Below, piece after piece: positions 17,902-30,715 of a DNA stretch of 64,000 nucleotides. This stretch comes from Kribbella caucasensis (GTDB lineage Bacteria; Actinomycetota; Actinomycetes; Propionibacteriales; Kribbellaceae). Position numbers and translations under genes: made by a program. The stretch's first letter is position 1. Each line of letters starts with the position of its first letter. The stretch spans positions 124,001-188,000 of the forward strand of contig NZ_SNWQ01000001.1 of assembly GCF_004361855.1 (NCBI RefSeq), given 5' to 3'. The notes below the pieces were generated by a model. It was not told the origin of the DNA and did not search any database. It was given only the letters and a program-made list of their open reading frames with translations.

Positions 17902-19231
17902 GTCGCGGGGGAACCCCGTCCTTGAGAGGAGGACCGCGACTGTCTCCCTTCGGGGATCGGGGACTGTCGGTCCCGGCTGATTGGATTCGTGGCATGTCCC
18001 GATACCGGCTGTACCCGACTCCCACGCAGCAGGCCGCGTTGCTGGAACAGTGCAGGCAGGCCCGGTACGTGTACAACCTGGCTCTCGAGCAATGGTCCAT
18101 GTGGACCCCCGACAAGGGCGCGACACCCGGGTACGTGGAGCAGGCCCGGCAACTGACCGAGGCCAGGGCCGCGTCCGACTGGCTGCGGGCCGGATCGCAG
18201 ACCGTGCAACAACAGGCGCTGCGCGACTTCCACCAGGCCGTCACGAACTTCTACGCAGGCACCCACCAGCGGCCGACCTGGCGCAAGGCCGGGCGGCACG
18301 AGGGATTCCGGATCGTCGGCCAGCAGGCGTCCCGGATCGTCAGGCGGAACCGGAAGTGGGCCGTGGTGAACGTGCCGAAGGTCGGCCGAGTCCGGTTCCG
18401 GCTCTCCCGACCCGTTCCCGACGCGAAGTCGTACCGCGTCACCCGCGACCGAATCGGTCGCTGGCACATCGCCTTCGCCGCCATCCCGGAGCCGATCCCC
18501 GCACCCGGCACTGGGGAGGTCGTCGGGGTGGACCGCGGCGTCACCGTCTCGGCGGCCCTGTCCACCGGGGAACTCCTGACCTGCCCCGGGCTGACGGACC
18601 GCGAGCAGGCACGGCTCAAGCAGCTGCAACGTCGCCTGGCCCGCTGCCGGCGCGGCTCCAAGCGTCGTCGGCGGGTGAAGGCCGCGATCGCCAAGCTCCA
18701 CGCCCGGGCCGCCGACCGGCGCAAGGACTGGGTGGAGAAGACCAGCACCGACCTCGCCCGACGGTTCGACGTGATCCGCGTCGAGGACCTGCGGATCCCC
18801 CAGATGACCCGGCGACCCAAGCCCAAACCCGACCCCGGACGACCAGGGAGGTACCTGCCGAACCGTCGCCGGGCCAAAGCCGGACTCAACCGCGGCATCC
18901 TCGCCAACGGGTGGGGACTGCTCGTCCAGCGCCTGGAGCACAAGGCCGCCGGACGGGTCAAGAGAGTGAAACCTGCGTACACGTCGCAGACCTGTAGCGT
19001 TTGTGGGCACTGCGCACCGGAGAATCGCGAGAGCCAAGCGGTGTTCCGGTGCGCAGCCTGCGGACACCGGGCGAATGCGGATCTGAACGCGGCAGTGAAC
19101 ATCGCGGCCGGACGGGCCGTCAGCGCACGCCGAGAGACACCACCACGGGTCTCGCCGAAGCGTGAACCTCAACCCGCTACCTCCGCGTAGTGGCTGGAAT
19201 CCCCGTCCTTCAAGGGCGGGGAGGACGTCAA
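17902..19231 (+). mobile_element. IS200/IS605-family element with tnpB only (IS1341 group)
   Basis: The left end folds into nested stems (GTCGCGG at 17902 with CCGCGAC at 17934, inner GTCCT/AGGAC). The right end has the typical hairpin CCCCGTCCTT-CAAGGGCGGGG (19201-19221) followed by GAGGACGTCAA, the usual TCAA-type cleavage end. Both ends share CCCCGTCCTT. There is no tnpA, so mobility would need a transposase in trans. End positions are inferred. Confidence 0.75.
17994..19190 (+). CDS. tnpB: TnpB RNA-guided nuclease
   Basis: 398 residues. N-terminal helix-turn-helix/recognition region (YRLYPTPTQQAALLEQCRQA), OrfB core, then a RuvC-like nuclease with Asp in VGVDRGVTVSAAL, Glu in IRVEDLRIPQM, zinc ribbon (CSVCG and CAACGH) and final Asp in ANADLNAAVN. 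All catalytic residues look intact, so it should be active as an RNA-guided DNA nuclease using a right-end RNA. The ATG at 17994 is the first good start inside the element. Confidence 0.9.
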   Translation: MSRYRLYPTPTQQAALLEQCRQARYVYNLALEQWSMWTPDKGATPGYVEQARQLTEARAASDWLRAGSQTVQQQALRDFHQAVTNFYAGTHQRPTWRKAGRHEGFRIVGQQASRIVRRNRKWAVVNVPKVGRVRFRLSRPVPDAKSYRVTRDRIGRWHIAFAAIPEPIPAPGTGEVVGVDRGVTVSAALSTGELLTCPGLTDREQARLKQLQRRLARCRRGSKRRRRVKAAIAKLHARAADRRKDWVEKTSTDLARRFDVIRVEDLRIPQMTRRPKPKPDPGRPGRYLPNRRRAKAGLNRGILANGWGLLVQRLEHKAAGRVKRVKPAYTSQTCSVCGHCAPENRESQAVFRCAACGHRANADLNAAVNIAAGRAVSARRETPPRVSPKREPQPATSA

Positions 19232-19247
19232 CAGGACTGTGACCCTA
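19100..19247 (+). ncRNA. Predicted right-end guide RNA (omegaRNA/reRNA)
   Basis: In TnpB systems the 3' end of tnpB and the right end are kept as a scaffold, and the bases just outside the element act as guide. Here the scaffold would end at 19231 and the guide would be CAGGACTGTGACCCTA. The 5' boundary is approximate; prediction by analogy with studied elements. Confidence 0.5.
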
Positions 19248-19358
19248 ACAAGTCCCCCAAAGCGATCGGGGGTTCGGGCCCGGGTCACACCTGATGCCCG
19301 TCGGACAGCGGTTGCCGAAGGATCGGGGGCATTGCCTCTCAGACAGGAGATCCTTCGC

Positions 19359-20873
19359 GTGAGCACCCGAGTACGACGCCTGCGGACCACCACGTGGGGA
19401 GTGGTCCTGGGCGTCACCCTGGCCGGCGTCGCAGTACCGGCGACCGCCGCCCCGGGCCCGACCACCACCGCCACCACCTGGAGCGCACCGGCCGTGGCGT
19501 GGTCCCCCTGTGTTGCCGTGGGCAAGGAGAAGCCGGAGATCGTCGCGGGCTCGGAGTGCGCGACGCTGCAGGTGCCCGTCGACTGGAAGAACCCGGCCGG
19601 TCCCACCTTCGGTCTCGCCATCGCGCGCCGCCAGGCCAAGATGCCGGGCGAACGCATCGGGGTCCTCGTCTTCGGCCCCGGCGGACCGGGCGACTCCGGT
19701 GTCTCCCGGATCAAGACCGGGATGAGCCGGTTCAGCGCGAACCTGCAGGACAAGTTCGACATCGTCAGCCTCGACCCGCGCGGTATCGGTGCCAGCAATC
19801 CGGTGAAGTGCTCGGCCGCCCTGCTCGCGAAACAGCCGTCGCCGTTGGTCACCAGCCAGGCCGAGTTCGACCGGACCCTGCGCTACAACCGCGAACTGTC
19901 CGACGACTGCCGCGCCAACACCGGACCCGTGTACGACCACATCGACACCGGGCAGACCGTGCACGACGTCGATGCGATCCGGCAGGCGCTCGGCGAACAG
20001 CAGCTCACCTTCCACGGCAGCTCGTACGGCACGCTGCTGGGCGAGCAGTACGCCGAGGTGTTCCCGCGCAAGGTCCGCGCGATCGTGTTGGAGAGCGTCG
20101 TCGACCACAGCCTCGGTCCGAGGACCTTCATCGACACCCAGGCCGAGTCGGCCCAGGACTCGTTCGACGAGTTCGTGAAGTGGTGCGACGGCAGCACCGA
20201 GTGCGTCCTGCACGGCCGGGACATCCGCGGACTCTGGGCCGACCTGCTCGACCGGGCGGGCCGCGGCGAACTCCCCGATCCACAGAACCCGCAGGCGGCG
20301 CTGACACCGTTCACCCTGACCTACTCGGCGTTCCGCGGCTTCTACAACCCCGACTGGCGCATGCTGGCCACGAACCTGCAAAAGCTCGAGCAGAGCGAGC
20401 CGCCGATCGTCACCAAGCCGCCGACGCCGACCGGGCTGCGGTCCAACCCGTTCGCGGTCTTCTGCCAGGACTGGAAGCTCCCGATCCGCAACTATCAGCA
20501 GTACGCCGCCGAGCTGGACCGGCTGGCCTGGAAGTACCCGGAGATGAAGTACCCCGGTGCGTTGCTGGCCGTCAGCACCTGCCTTGGTTCGCCGACGAAA
20601 GTGGACAACCCGCAGGACCGACTGAAGGTCCGCGGCCTCGACCGGCCGCTCCTGCTGGTCAACAGCGTCCACGACCCCGCGGCGGGCTACAACTGGGCCA
20701 CCAACGTGGCCCGGCAGCTCGGCCGGTCCGGCGTACTGGTCACCTATCAGGGCTGGGGCCACGGCAACTACACGACCAGCCCGTGCATGCAGGCCGCGGT
20801 CGACGCCTACCTGGTGTCGCTGACCGTCCCCCGGCGAGGCACCTCCTGTCCCGCGATCGCGCCGGTCGGCTGA
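19359..20873 (+). CDS. Secreted tripeptidyl aminopeptidase-like alpha/beta hydrolase
   Basis: 504 residues from GTG 19359, preceded by AGGAGA. Signal peptide (RTTTWGVVLGVTLAGVAVPATAAP) then a TAP/SlpD-type fold: oxyanion FGPGGPG, nucleophile GSSYGT, acid in VNSVHDPAAGYNWA and His in GWGHGNY, with the C-terminal TAP-like domain. Exported peptidase cleaving short peptides from N-termini is the family role. The TnpB element ends 128 bp upstream, so its promoter region is probably the native one after 19232. Confidence 0.85.
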   Translation: MSTRVRRLRTTTWGVVLGVTLAGVAVPATAAPGPTTTATTWSAPAVAWSPCVAVGKEKPEIVAGSECATLQVPVDWKNPAGPTFGLAIARRQAKMPGERIGVLVFGPGGPGDSGVSRIKTGMSRFSANLQDKFDIVSLDPRGIGASNPVKCSAALLAKQPSPLVTSQAEFDRTLRYNRELSDDCRANTGPVYDHIDTGQTVHDVDAIRQALGEQQLTFHGSSYGTLLGEQYAEVFPRKVRAIVLESVVDHSLGPRTFIDTQAESAQDSFDEFVKWCDGSTECVLHGRDIRGLWADLLDRAGRGELPDPQNPQAALTPFTLTYSAFRGFYNPDWRMLATNLQKLEQSEPPIVTKPPTPTGLRSNPFAVFCQDWKLPIRNYQQYAAELDRLAWKYPEMKYPGALLAVSTCLGSPTKVDNPQDRLKVRGLDRPLLLVNSVHDPAAGYNWATNVARQLGRSGVLVTYQGWGHGNYTTSPCMQAAVDAYLVSLTVPRRGTSCPAIAPVG

Positions 20874-21057
20874 AACGAATGATCACCCTCGGTCGAGTGC
20901 TCGCCGACCGAGGGTGATCGCCTGCGTCTCGAATGCTTTCCCTTGACGGGAGCGGTCGCACCCAACCATCACCCTCCGTTCACTTGTGGTCATCGTCCGT
21001 AGCGCGAACGCTTCTCCCACCGTGGCCTTTGAGGCAGGCCACCAGAAGAGACCGGAT

Positions 21058-22299
21058 GTGACTGTGTCCTATCTACGCCCACCCCACCGCCCCGGACAGG
21101 GGTCTTACCGCCCCAGTAGATCCATCGCAGGTGCCGCTCTCGTACTCGGACTCGGCGCCGCCGCCCTGGCGCCGATGCCGACCGCGACCGGCGCTCCCGT
21201 CCCCACCCCCGGGGTGTACGACGTCCTCGGCAAGAGCTGGGGTGTCTCCCCGGCCGAGGCCAAGGTCCGCCTGGACGCCGAACACAGCAAGGCGGACGCA
21301 CTCGAGACCGCCAAGGCCGGCACCGCCAACCTGGACGGCGCGTTCTTCGACGCGTCCCGCCGGCTGGTCGTCAACGTGCACTCCGCCAAGGCCGCCGAGG
21401 TCGCCCGCGAACACGGCCTGACCCCGCGGACCGTGGCCCGCGGCGAGAAGGCGCTCGCGAAACTGCAGGCCCAGGTGCAGGCGCTGGCCGACAGGTCCGG
21501 TTCGGCCCAGGTCCAGAGCATCGGCGCGGACCTGCCGACCGACCGTCTGCAGGTCGTCCTGCAGCCCGGCAAACAGTCCGCCAAGACCGTTGCCCTGGTC
21601 AACCAACTGAAGGCGATCCCCGGGGTCGGCGTGTCCACCAACTCGGCCACCCTGGCGATGACCGCGGACGTCATCGGCGGCCAGATCATGGACGTCGTGC
21701 CCGGCACCTGGTGCTCGCTCGGCTACCCGGGCACCACCAGCGACGGCAACAATGTGCTGCTCACCGCCGGCCACTGCGTCGAGGGCCTCCCGGACGTCCT
21801 GAATGCGGCCGGAACCCATATCGGCAAGGGCATCGCGACCCGGTTCCAGACCGGCCGGCGCAGTGTCGACATGGGCCTGATGGACATCGACGCCGAGGAC
21901 GTCGGCCGCGGCTACATCGACAACCGCAACGGCAGCACCACGACGATCACCGGTTCCTCCAAGGCGCCGGTCGGCTCGACCATCTGCAAGGCGGGGAACA
22001 CCACCGGCTGGACCTGCGGCACGATCACGCAGTACAACCTGACCGTCAACTACGGCGGCGCCGGCGGCAGCATCACCCGGACCAGCGGGCTGGCCCGGTC
22101 GACCGTCTGCACCGAGGGCGGCGACTCCGGCGGCGCCTACATCTCCGGCACGATCGCCCAGGGCATGACGTCCGGCGGCCCGAACGACGGGCACGACTGC
22201 GGCTTCAACCAGGGCGGTAACGCCACCGGCTCGTACTCCTTCTACCAGCCGGTCGTCGACGCCGCGAACTACTACGGCGTCACCCTGACCCGCGGCTGA
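21058..22299 (+). CDS. Secreted S1 protease with propeptide (streptogrisin/alpha-lytic type)
   Basis: About 413 residues. Signal peptide (SIAGAALVLGLGAAALAPM), an alpha-lytic-type propeptide (about 45-215, KVRLDAEHSKADALE), then the chymotrypsin-fold domain with His in LLTAGHC, Asp in RRSVDMGLMDI and Ser in TEGGDSGGAYISG, plus Cys pairs as in streptogrisins. Made as a self-folding zymogen and exported. Start is uncertain between GTG 21058 and GTG 21064. Confidence 0.85.
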   Translation: MTVSYLRPPHRPGQGSYRPSRSIAGAALVLGLGAAALAPMPTATGAPVPTPGVYDVLGKSWGVSPAEAKVRLDAEHSKADALETAKAGTANLDGAFFDASRRLVVNVHSAKAAEVAREHGLTPRTVARGEKALAKLQAQVQALADRSGSAQVQSIGADLPTDRLQVVLQPGKQSAKTVALVNQLKAIPGVGVSTNSATLAMTADVIGGQIMDVVPGTWCSLGYPGTTSDGNNVLLTAGHCVEGLPDVLNAAGTHIGKGIATRFQTGRRSVDMGLMDIDAEDVGRGYIDNRNGSTTTITGSSKAPVGSTICKAGNTTGWTCGTITQYNLTVNYGGAGGSITRTSGLARSTVCTEGGDSGGAYISGTIAQGMTSGGPNDGHDCGFNQGGNATGSYSFYQPVVDAANYYGVTLTRG

Positions 22300-22395
22300 C
22301 CGACACGTAGTACCGAGGAGGGCCCCATCGCCTGATGGCGGTGGGGCCCCACCTTCGCCCACCCCGCGCCGGACCGCGCGGGAGTGCTCGCCCGG

Positions 22396-22620
22396 TCAGA
22401 CGGACTCGAGCACCCTGGGCAGATAGTCCCCTCGGTAGACCTTGCTGGACAGGACCAGCAGTTCGCCACAGGCGACTTCGAGCGCCCTGGCCTGGGATTC
22501 GCAACCGTCGACGTACCAGAACGGGTCGTCCGGCTGCGGATCGTCCACGTCGTCGATATCGGCGTACCAGTGCCGACCGCCGGCGCACCCGCAATGCACG
22601 ATTCGCACCTTCAGATTCAT
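22396..22620 (-). CDS. Small acidic hypothetical protein
   Basis: 74 residues with a good ribosome site (GGGGGAAG). It has a Cys-rich start (VHCGCAGGRHWY), an Asp/Pro-rich middle (DIDDVDDPQPDDPFWYVDG) and a helical end. Codon use and third-position G+C look native. I do not recognise it; the HCGC and DGC cysteines could bind a metal. Confidence 0.6.
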   Translation of the reverse strand: MNLKVRIVHCGCAGGRHWYADIDDVDDPQPDDPFWYVDGCESQARALEVACGELLVLSSKVYRGDYLPRVLESV

Positions 22621-22674
22621 GGAACTTCCCCCGTGCAACTCAAACCACTGGGTTTCCCCAGACCCAAGTGACCC

Positions 22675-22726
22675 ACTCGGCCGGCGCGTGGTACGCGGCC
22701 CCCCACTACCACGCGCCGGCCCGAGT
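22675..22726. terminator. Strong 20-bp inverted repeat
   Basis: ACTCGGCCGGCGCGTGGTA pairs with TACCACGCGCCGGCCCGAGT except for one bulged base, around a 13-nt loop. It lies between the aminopeptidase P gene and the small hypothetical gene, both reading left, and would stop transcription from the former. Confidence 0.65.
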
Positions 22727-22808
22727 TGGACCCTCCCCGCTCGATACATCGTGTGACGACCGGCGAGTGTTACTGCTTGTGACCAGGTTTTTTTAAGTGA
22801 TTGATTCA

Positions 22809-24239
22809 CTACCCAGCGTGCCGGTGCGACTGCACCCACTGCTCGAGTCCGTCCGGCGTGATCGGCAGCGATTCGGTCAGGATCTCCAGCCGGTCGGCGT
22901 GCACGACGACGTTGTCCTCGATCCGGATCCCGACCCCGCGCAACTCCGGCGGCACGGTCTCGTCGTGCGGGTGGAAGTACAGCCCCGGCTCGACGGCCAG
23001 CGCCATCCCGACCTCCAGATCCGCGGCGAAGTACGTCTCCGGCCGGGCCGCGTCGCAGTCGTGCACGTCCAGCCCGATGAAGTGGCCGAGCCCGCACACG
23101 ACGTACCGGCGGTGCTGCTGGCCGTCCGGCCCGAGCGCCTCGTCCAGGGACACGTCGAGCACACCCCAGTCGCGGAGTCCCTCGACCAGCACGCGCATCG
23201 CCTCGTACTGGAAGGCCCGGTACGGCGAGCCGGGGCGGACCACTTCGAGCGCGGCCAGGTGAGCCTTGTGGACCAGGTCGTACACCTGTCGCTGGGCCAC
23301 TGTGAACTCGCCGGTCGCCGGGAACGTGCGGGTGACGTCGGCCGTGTAGAGCGTCCGGGTCTCGACACCCGCGTCCAGCAGGATCACGTCGCCTTCGCGG
23401 ACGGCGCCGTCGTTCCGGACCCAGTGCAGCACCGGCGCATGGGGGCCCGCGGCAACGATCGAGGCGTACCCGACGCCGTTCCCCGCCGTACGGGCGCGTC
23501 GGTCGAAGGTGCCCTCCAGCCAGCGTTCGCCGCCGCCCCGGATCGCCTCCGGCAACTCGCGCGCCACATCCGCGAAGCCCTGCACACTCGCGTCGACCGC
23601 CTCGCGCAACTGGTCGAGCTCCCAGTCGTCCTTGATCCGGCGCAACTCGGCGAGGGTCTGCCGCAGGACTCCGCCGTCCGCGGCCGACGTCCGGACCAGC
23701 GCGTCGAGCATCGGCTCGACATCCGGCGTCGTCAGCATGAACGGCACGGCACCCCGTACCGCGGACGGCAGCTCCTCGATCGGGCGGCAGGCGATCTGCA
23801 ACGCCTCGGACCAGTCCTTCAGCCCCGGCACCGGACCGACCCACAACTCACCGTCACGGGCGTTCGCGAAGTAGTCGGCCTCGTCCGGCCCGGCCGTCTC
23901 GCGCAGGTAGAGCGTGGTGTCGCCGTCGGCGGAGAGCACCAGCACGGCACCCTCGGCCTGGCACCCGGTCAGCCAGACGAAATCGCTGTCCGCCCGGAAC
24001 CGGAAGTCGGTGTCGTTCGACCGGACCGGAGCCCGCCCGGCAGCGAGCGCGATCCGCCGGCCCGGCAACGCCGTACTCAACTTCCGCCGGTGTTCGGCGG
24101 CCGCCTCGGCCAGACCTTCGGGCAGCACCACCGTCCGATCCACCGGTCCCCAGTTCCGGCCAATCTCGGCCCGGAAGCCCTCTGCGTCGATGGGCCGGTA
24201 GGACTTGCGCTGCTCTTCGGTCCGGTCTTCATCCGCCAT
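22809..24239 (-). CDS. pepP: Aminopeptidase P family protein (Xaa-Pro aminopeptidase)
   Basis: 476 residues. N-terminal AMP_N domain (about 30-170) and creatinase-fold catalytic domain with the five metal ligands in LLDAGVE, YTADVTRTFP, GLGHFIGLDVHD, AVEPGLYF and GIRIEDNV. It removes N-terminal residues before proline, in the cytosol with two Mn or similar ions. CAGGGGAGC precedes the ATG. Length and motifs are ordinary. Confidence 0.9.
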   Translation of the reverse strand: MADEDRTEEQRKSYRPIDAEGFRAEIGRNWGPVDRTVVLPEGLAEAAAEHRRKLSTALPGRRIALAAGRAPVRSNDTDFRFRADSDFVWLTGCQAEGAVLVLSADGDTTLYLRETAGPDEADYFANARDGELWVGPVPGLKDWSEALQIACRPIEELPSAVRGAVPFMLTTPDVEPMLDALVRTSAADGGVLRQTLAELRRIKDDWELDQLREAVDASVQGFADVARELPEAIRGGGERWLEGTFDRRARTAGNGVGYASIVAAGPHAPVLHWVRNDGAVREGDVILLDAGVETRTLYTADVTRTFPATGEFTVAQRQVYDLVHKAHLAALEVVRPGSPYRAFQYEAMRVLVEGLRDWGVLDVSLDEALGPDGQQHRRYVVCGLGHFIGLDVHDCDAARPETYFAADLEVGMALAVEPGLYFHPHDETVPPELRGVGIRIEDNVVVHADRLEILTESLPITPDGLEQWVQSHRHAG

Positions 24240-24356
24240 GCTTGCTCCCCTGAAGCTGGTGAGATTTCGTGTCGGGCAATGACATCAACTCAGCTCAAGG
24301 CTCCCCACCGCAAGCCCAATTAACCGCTCCGCGAGACCACCGCCGTACCAACCCGG

Positions 24357-25085
24357 TCAGCGGGCTTTGAAGGCCTCGAGCAGCCCTCGCTCAGAGTCCA
24401 GCAGGTACTGGTGCAGGTCGTCAGCGGCCTGCTGGTAGTTTCGCGCCTCGAGCAACTCGAACAGGCGGCGGTTGCGGGCGATGTAAGGCTCGTGGAGCTC
24501 TCGTGGCGTCGCGATGACGTGGAAGAGCAGCCGCAGCTCGGCGACCAGCCGGCCGGTGATCTCGTCCAGCCGGGCGCTGTCGGCGAGGCCGATGAGATGA
24601 CGGTGGAACCGCAGGTCCGCCGTACCGACCGCGGGCCAGCGGCCTGCCAGCGCCGCGGCCTCGGCCGCCTCGATGTCGTCCTGCAGCGGTTCGAGCCGGC
24701 TCGCGGGGAGCTCGGGAACCCGATCGGCCAGACCACGGACCACGTCGACCTCGAGGACGCGCCGCAGCCGGTAGATGTCGACCACGTCCCGCTCGTCCAA
24801 CTCAGGGACGAACACGCCCCGATGCAGTTTGTAGACCAGCAGTCCTTCGTGGGTGAGCAGCCGGAAGGCCTCACGCAGAGTGTTCCGGCTGACCTCGAGG
24901 ACCTCGGTGAGCTCGATTTCGGACAGCTGGGCACCGGGCGGCAGCGCACCGTCGGTGATGCTGCGGCGCAACACATCGGCGGCCCGCTCGGCGGAGCTAC
25001 TGCGATCCAGCCGCGCGACATCGGCGGCGACACCCCGCAGCCACGCCTGCCGGCCGTCGTCTTCGGCGGGCTGACTGATGACCAT
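24357..25085 (-). CDS. GntR-family regulator, FCD subfamily
   Basis: 242 residues: winged helix (about 30-95, LSEIELTEVLEVSRNTLREAF) and an all-helical FCD effector domain with metal-type histidines (DLRFHRHLIGLAD, LFHVIAT). It is divergent from the oxoprolinase gene, which it probably controls through the TTGTT-G-AACAA palindrome at 25150. Start ATG 25085 chosen on domain fit; a GTG at 25103 is possible. Confidence 0.85.
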   Translation of the reverse strand: MVISQPAEDDGRQAWLRGVAADVARLDRSSSAERAADVLRRSITDGALPPGAQLSEIELTEVLEVSRNTLREAFRLLTHEGLLVYKLHRGVFVPELDERDVVDIYRLRRVLEVDVVRGLADRVPELPASRLEPLQDDIEAAEAAALAGRWPAVGTADLRFHRHLIGLADSARLDEITGRLVAELRLLFHVIATPRELHEPYIARNRRLFELLEARNYQQAADDLHQYLLDSERGLLEAFKAR

Positions 25086-25149
25086 CTCTGCATCATCGCT
25101 CACCCGCGGCCACGGACGAAGGATTTGATGGAGCAAGAGCCTTGCAGGA

Positions 25150-25160
25150 TTGTTGAACAA
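25150..25160. promoter_or_regulatory. Operator candidate for the GntR regulator
   Basis: TTGTTGAACAA, a 5-bp inverted repeat with a single central base, in the 145-bp divergent gap between the GntR gene and the oxoprolinase gene. FCD-type GntR proteins bind similar short palindromes. Confidence 0.5.
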
Positions 25161-25230
25161 ATCTCTAGTCTCGAAGACCACACGACGCGATGGCCCGTCT
25201 ACAGACGGCCGCGGAGGAAGGCGGGAAGAC

Positions 25231-28814
<3,584 letters not shown>

Positions 28815-28818
<4 letters not shown>

Positions 28819-29816
28819 AGCACGAAGCCGGTGGGGAAGGGGTCGGTGGGGTCGAGGAGGTAGTTGGCCATGCCGGTGATCCAGGCTCGGCCGGTGACGG
28901 TGGGGATGACGGCCGGCCGGTCGCCGACCGAGGTCTCGGAGAGCAGGCGGCCCGTGAAGCTGGTACCGATGAAGGACTCGTTGACGAAGTCGTGGTTCAA
29001 CGCAAGCTCCCCACGGGCGTGCAACTGCGCCATCCGCGCACACGTCCCAGTCCCGCACGGCGACCGGTCGAACCAGCCCGGGTGGATCGCCATCGCGTTG
29101 CGCGAGTCGCTCCCATCCCGCCCAGGCGCGGTGAACTGCACGTGCTTGCAACTGTGGATCCCCGGATCCAGCGGATGCACCGGCCGGTCGGTCGCGTTGA
29201 TCGCGTCCATGATGTCGAGCCCGGCCTGCAGGATCCGATCCTTCTCCGACCGATCGAACGGAATCCCGAGCTGCTCCAACGGCAGGATCGCGTAGAAGTT
29301 CCCGCCGTACGCGAGGTCGTAGGTGACCGTCCCCAGCCCTTTCACCTCGACCGTCGCATCCAGCGCATGCGAGTACGCCGGGACGTTCTGCAGCGTCACG
29401 TGTTCGGCCCGTCCGTTGCTCACGGCAACGTCCACCACGACGAGGCCGGCCGGGGTGTCCAGCCGCACCTTCGTCACCGGTTCGGTCACCGGCACCATCC
29501 CGGACTCCACCAGCACCGTCGCGACCCCGATCGTCCCGTGCCCGCACATCGGCAGGCATCCGGACACCTCGATGTAGAGGACGCCCCAGTCCGCATCCGG
29601 GCGGGTCGGCGGTTGCAGGATCGCACCGCTCATCGCCGAATGGCCGCGCGGCTCGTTCATCAGGAACAACCTGAGGTCGTCGTCGTGCGCCATGAAGTAC
29701 TCGCGCCGCTCGGCCATCGTCGTACCGGGGATGACGCCGACACCGCCGGTGATCACCCGGGTCGACATCCCCTCGGTGTGCGAGTCGATCGCGGTCAGGG
29801 TGCGGACGGACCTCAT
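28815..29816 (-). CDS. 4-hydroxyproline epimerase (proline racemase family)
   Basis: 333 residues. Both catalytic cysteines are present, in MCGHGTIG and SPCGTGT, and the form matches 4-hydroxyproline 2-epimerases more than proline racemase. It turns trans-4-hydroxy-L-proline into cis-4-hydroxy-D-proline. It is the last gene of a five-gene set with the deaminase and two oxidoreductases for the following steps. ATG overlaps the DapA-like stop by 4 nt. Its 3' end overlaps that of the oxoprolinase gene by 4 bp. Confidence 0.85.
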
Positions 29817-30715
29817 ACCAGTGACTCCACAGCCTTCTTCATGTCCTGCTCCAGTTGCGCCAGGTGCTCCGGAACCAGTGGACCACGCGGCGGCCGGCAC
29901 GGACCGCCGTACCGGCCGACGTAGTCCATCCCGTACTTGATCGCCTGGACGAACTCGACCCGCGAATCCCACCGGAACGCGGCGACCAGCGGTTCGTAAA
30001 GCTTCCTTGCTTCTTGCAAGTTCCCTTGCATGGCGAGATCGAAGAGCTGGACGGATTCCTTCGGGAACACGTTCGGGAAGCCCGCGAACCACCCGGTCGC
30101 ACCCATCAGCAACGCCTCGAGCGTGAGGTCGTCGGCGCCGGCAATGACGGCGAGCGTCGGCGCCAGTTCGCGGATCTCCAGGATCCGGCGGACGTCACCG
30201 GAGAACTCCTTCACGGCGACGACGTTCTCGATCTGCGCGATCTCGGCGATCAGGTCCGGGGTCAGGTCGACCTTGGTGTCGATCGGGTTGTTGTAGACCA
30301 TCACCGGCAGCCCGACCGCCGCGACCTCGGTGAAGTGGTGGATCACCTCGCCCCGGTTCGCGCGGTACATGGTCGGCGGCAGGCACAGTACGCCGTGTGC
30401 TCCGTCCTCGGCCGCCTTCTCGGCCCAGCTCCGCGCCTGGTGCGCGCCGACGCCGTGCACGCCGACCACCACGATCCCGTCGTCGCCGACCGCCTCGATC
30501 GCGGTCTTCGCGACCTGCCGTCGCTCGTCATCGGTGAGCGACGAGTACTCCCCCAGCGACCCGTTCGGGCCGACGCCGCGACAGCCGTTGTCGACCAACC
30601 AGCGGCAGTGCTCGGCATACCGATCGAGGTCGGGCCGCAACCCGGCGGGCGCGGCCGCGTCCTCGGCGTACGGCAAGGCGGTGGCGACGATCACGCCATC
30701 CAGCTTCTCGGTCAC
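29813..30715 (-). CDS. DapA-family lyase, probable pyrroline-4-hydroxy-2-carboxylate deaminase
   Basis: 300 residues of the class I aldolase (NAL/DapA) fold. Schiff-base Lys lies in NVVAVKEFSGD and the Tyr in VMVYNNP. In a hydroxyproline operon this family deaminates 1-pyrroline-4-hydroxy-2-carboxylate to 2-oxoglutarate semialdehyde. Both ends overlap its neighbours by 4 nt. The specific substrate is taken from operon context, as motifs alone do not separate it from dihydrodipicolinate synthase. Confidence 0.75.
   Translation of the reverse strand: MTEKLDGVIVATALPYAEDAAAPAGLRPDLDRYAEHCRWLVDNGCRGVGPNGSLGEYSSLTDDERRQVAKTAIEAVGDDGIVVVGVHGVGAHQARSWAEKAAEDGAHGVLCLPPTMYRANRGEVIHHFTEVAAVGLPVMVYNNPIDTKVDLTPDLIAEIAQIENVVAVKEFSGDVRRILEIRELAPTLAVIAGADDLTLEALLMGATGWFAGFPNVFPKESVQLFDLAMQGNLQEARKLYEPLVAAFRWDSRVEFVQAIKYGMDYVGRYGGPCRPPRGPLVPEHLAQLEQDMKKAVESLV

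Noticed and set aside
22788..22815. T-run and AGTGA/TCACT hairpin near 22790 as a terminator
   Set aside because: For either strand the T-run is on the wrong side of the hairpin.
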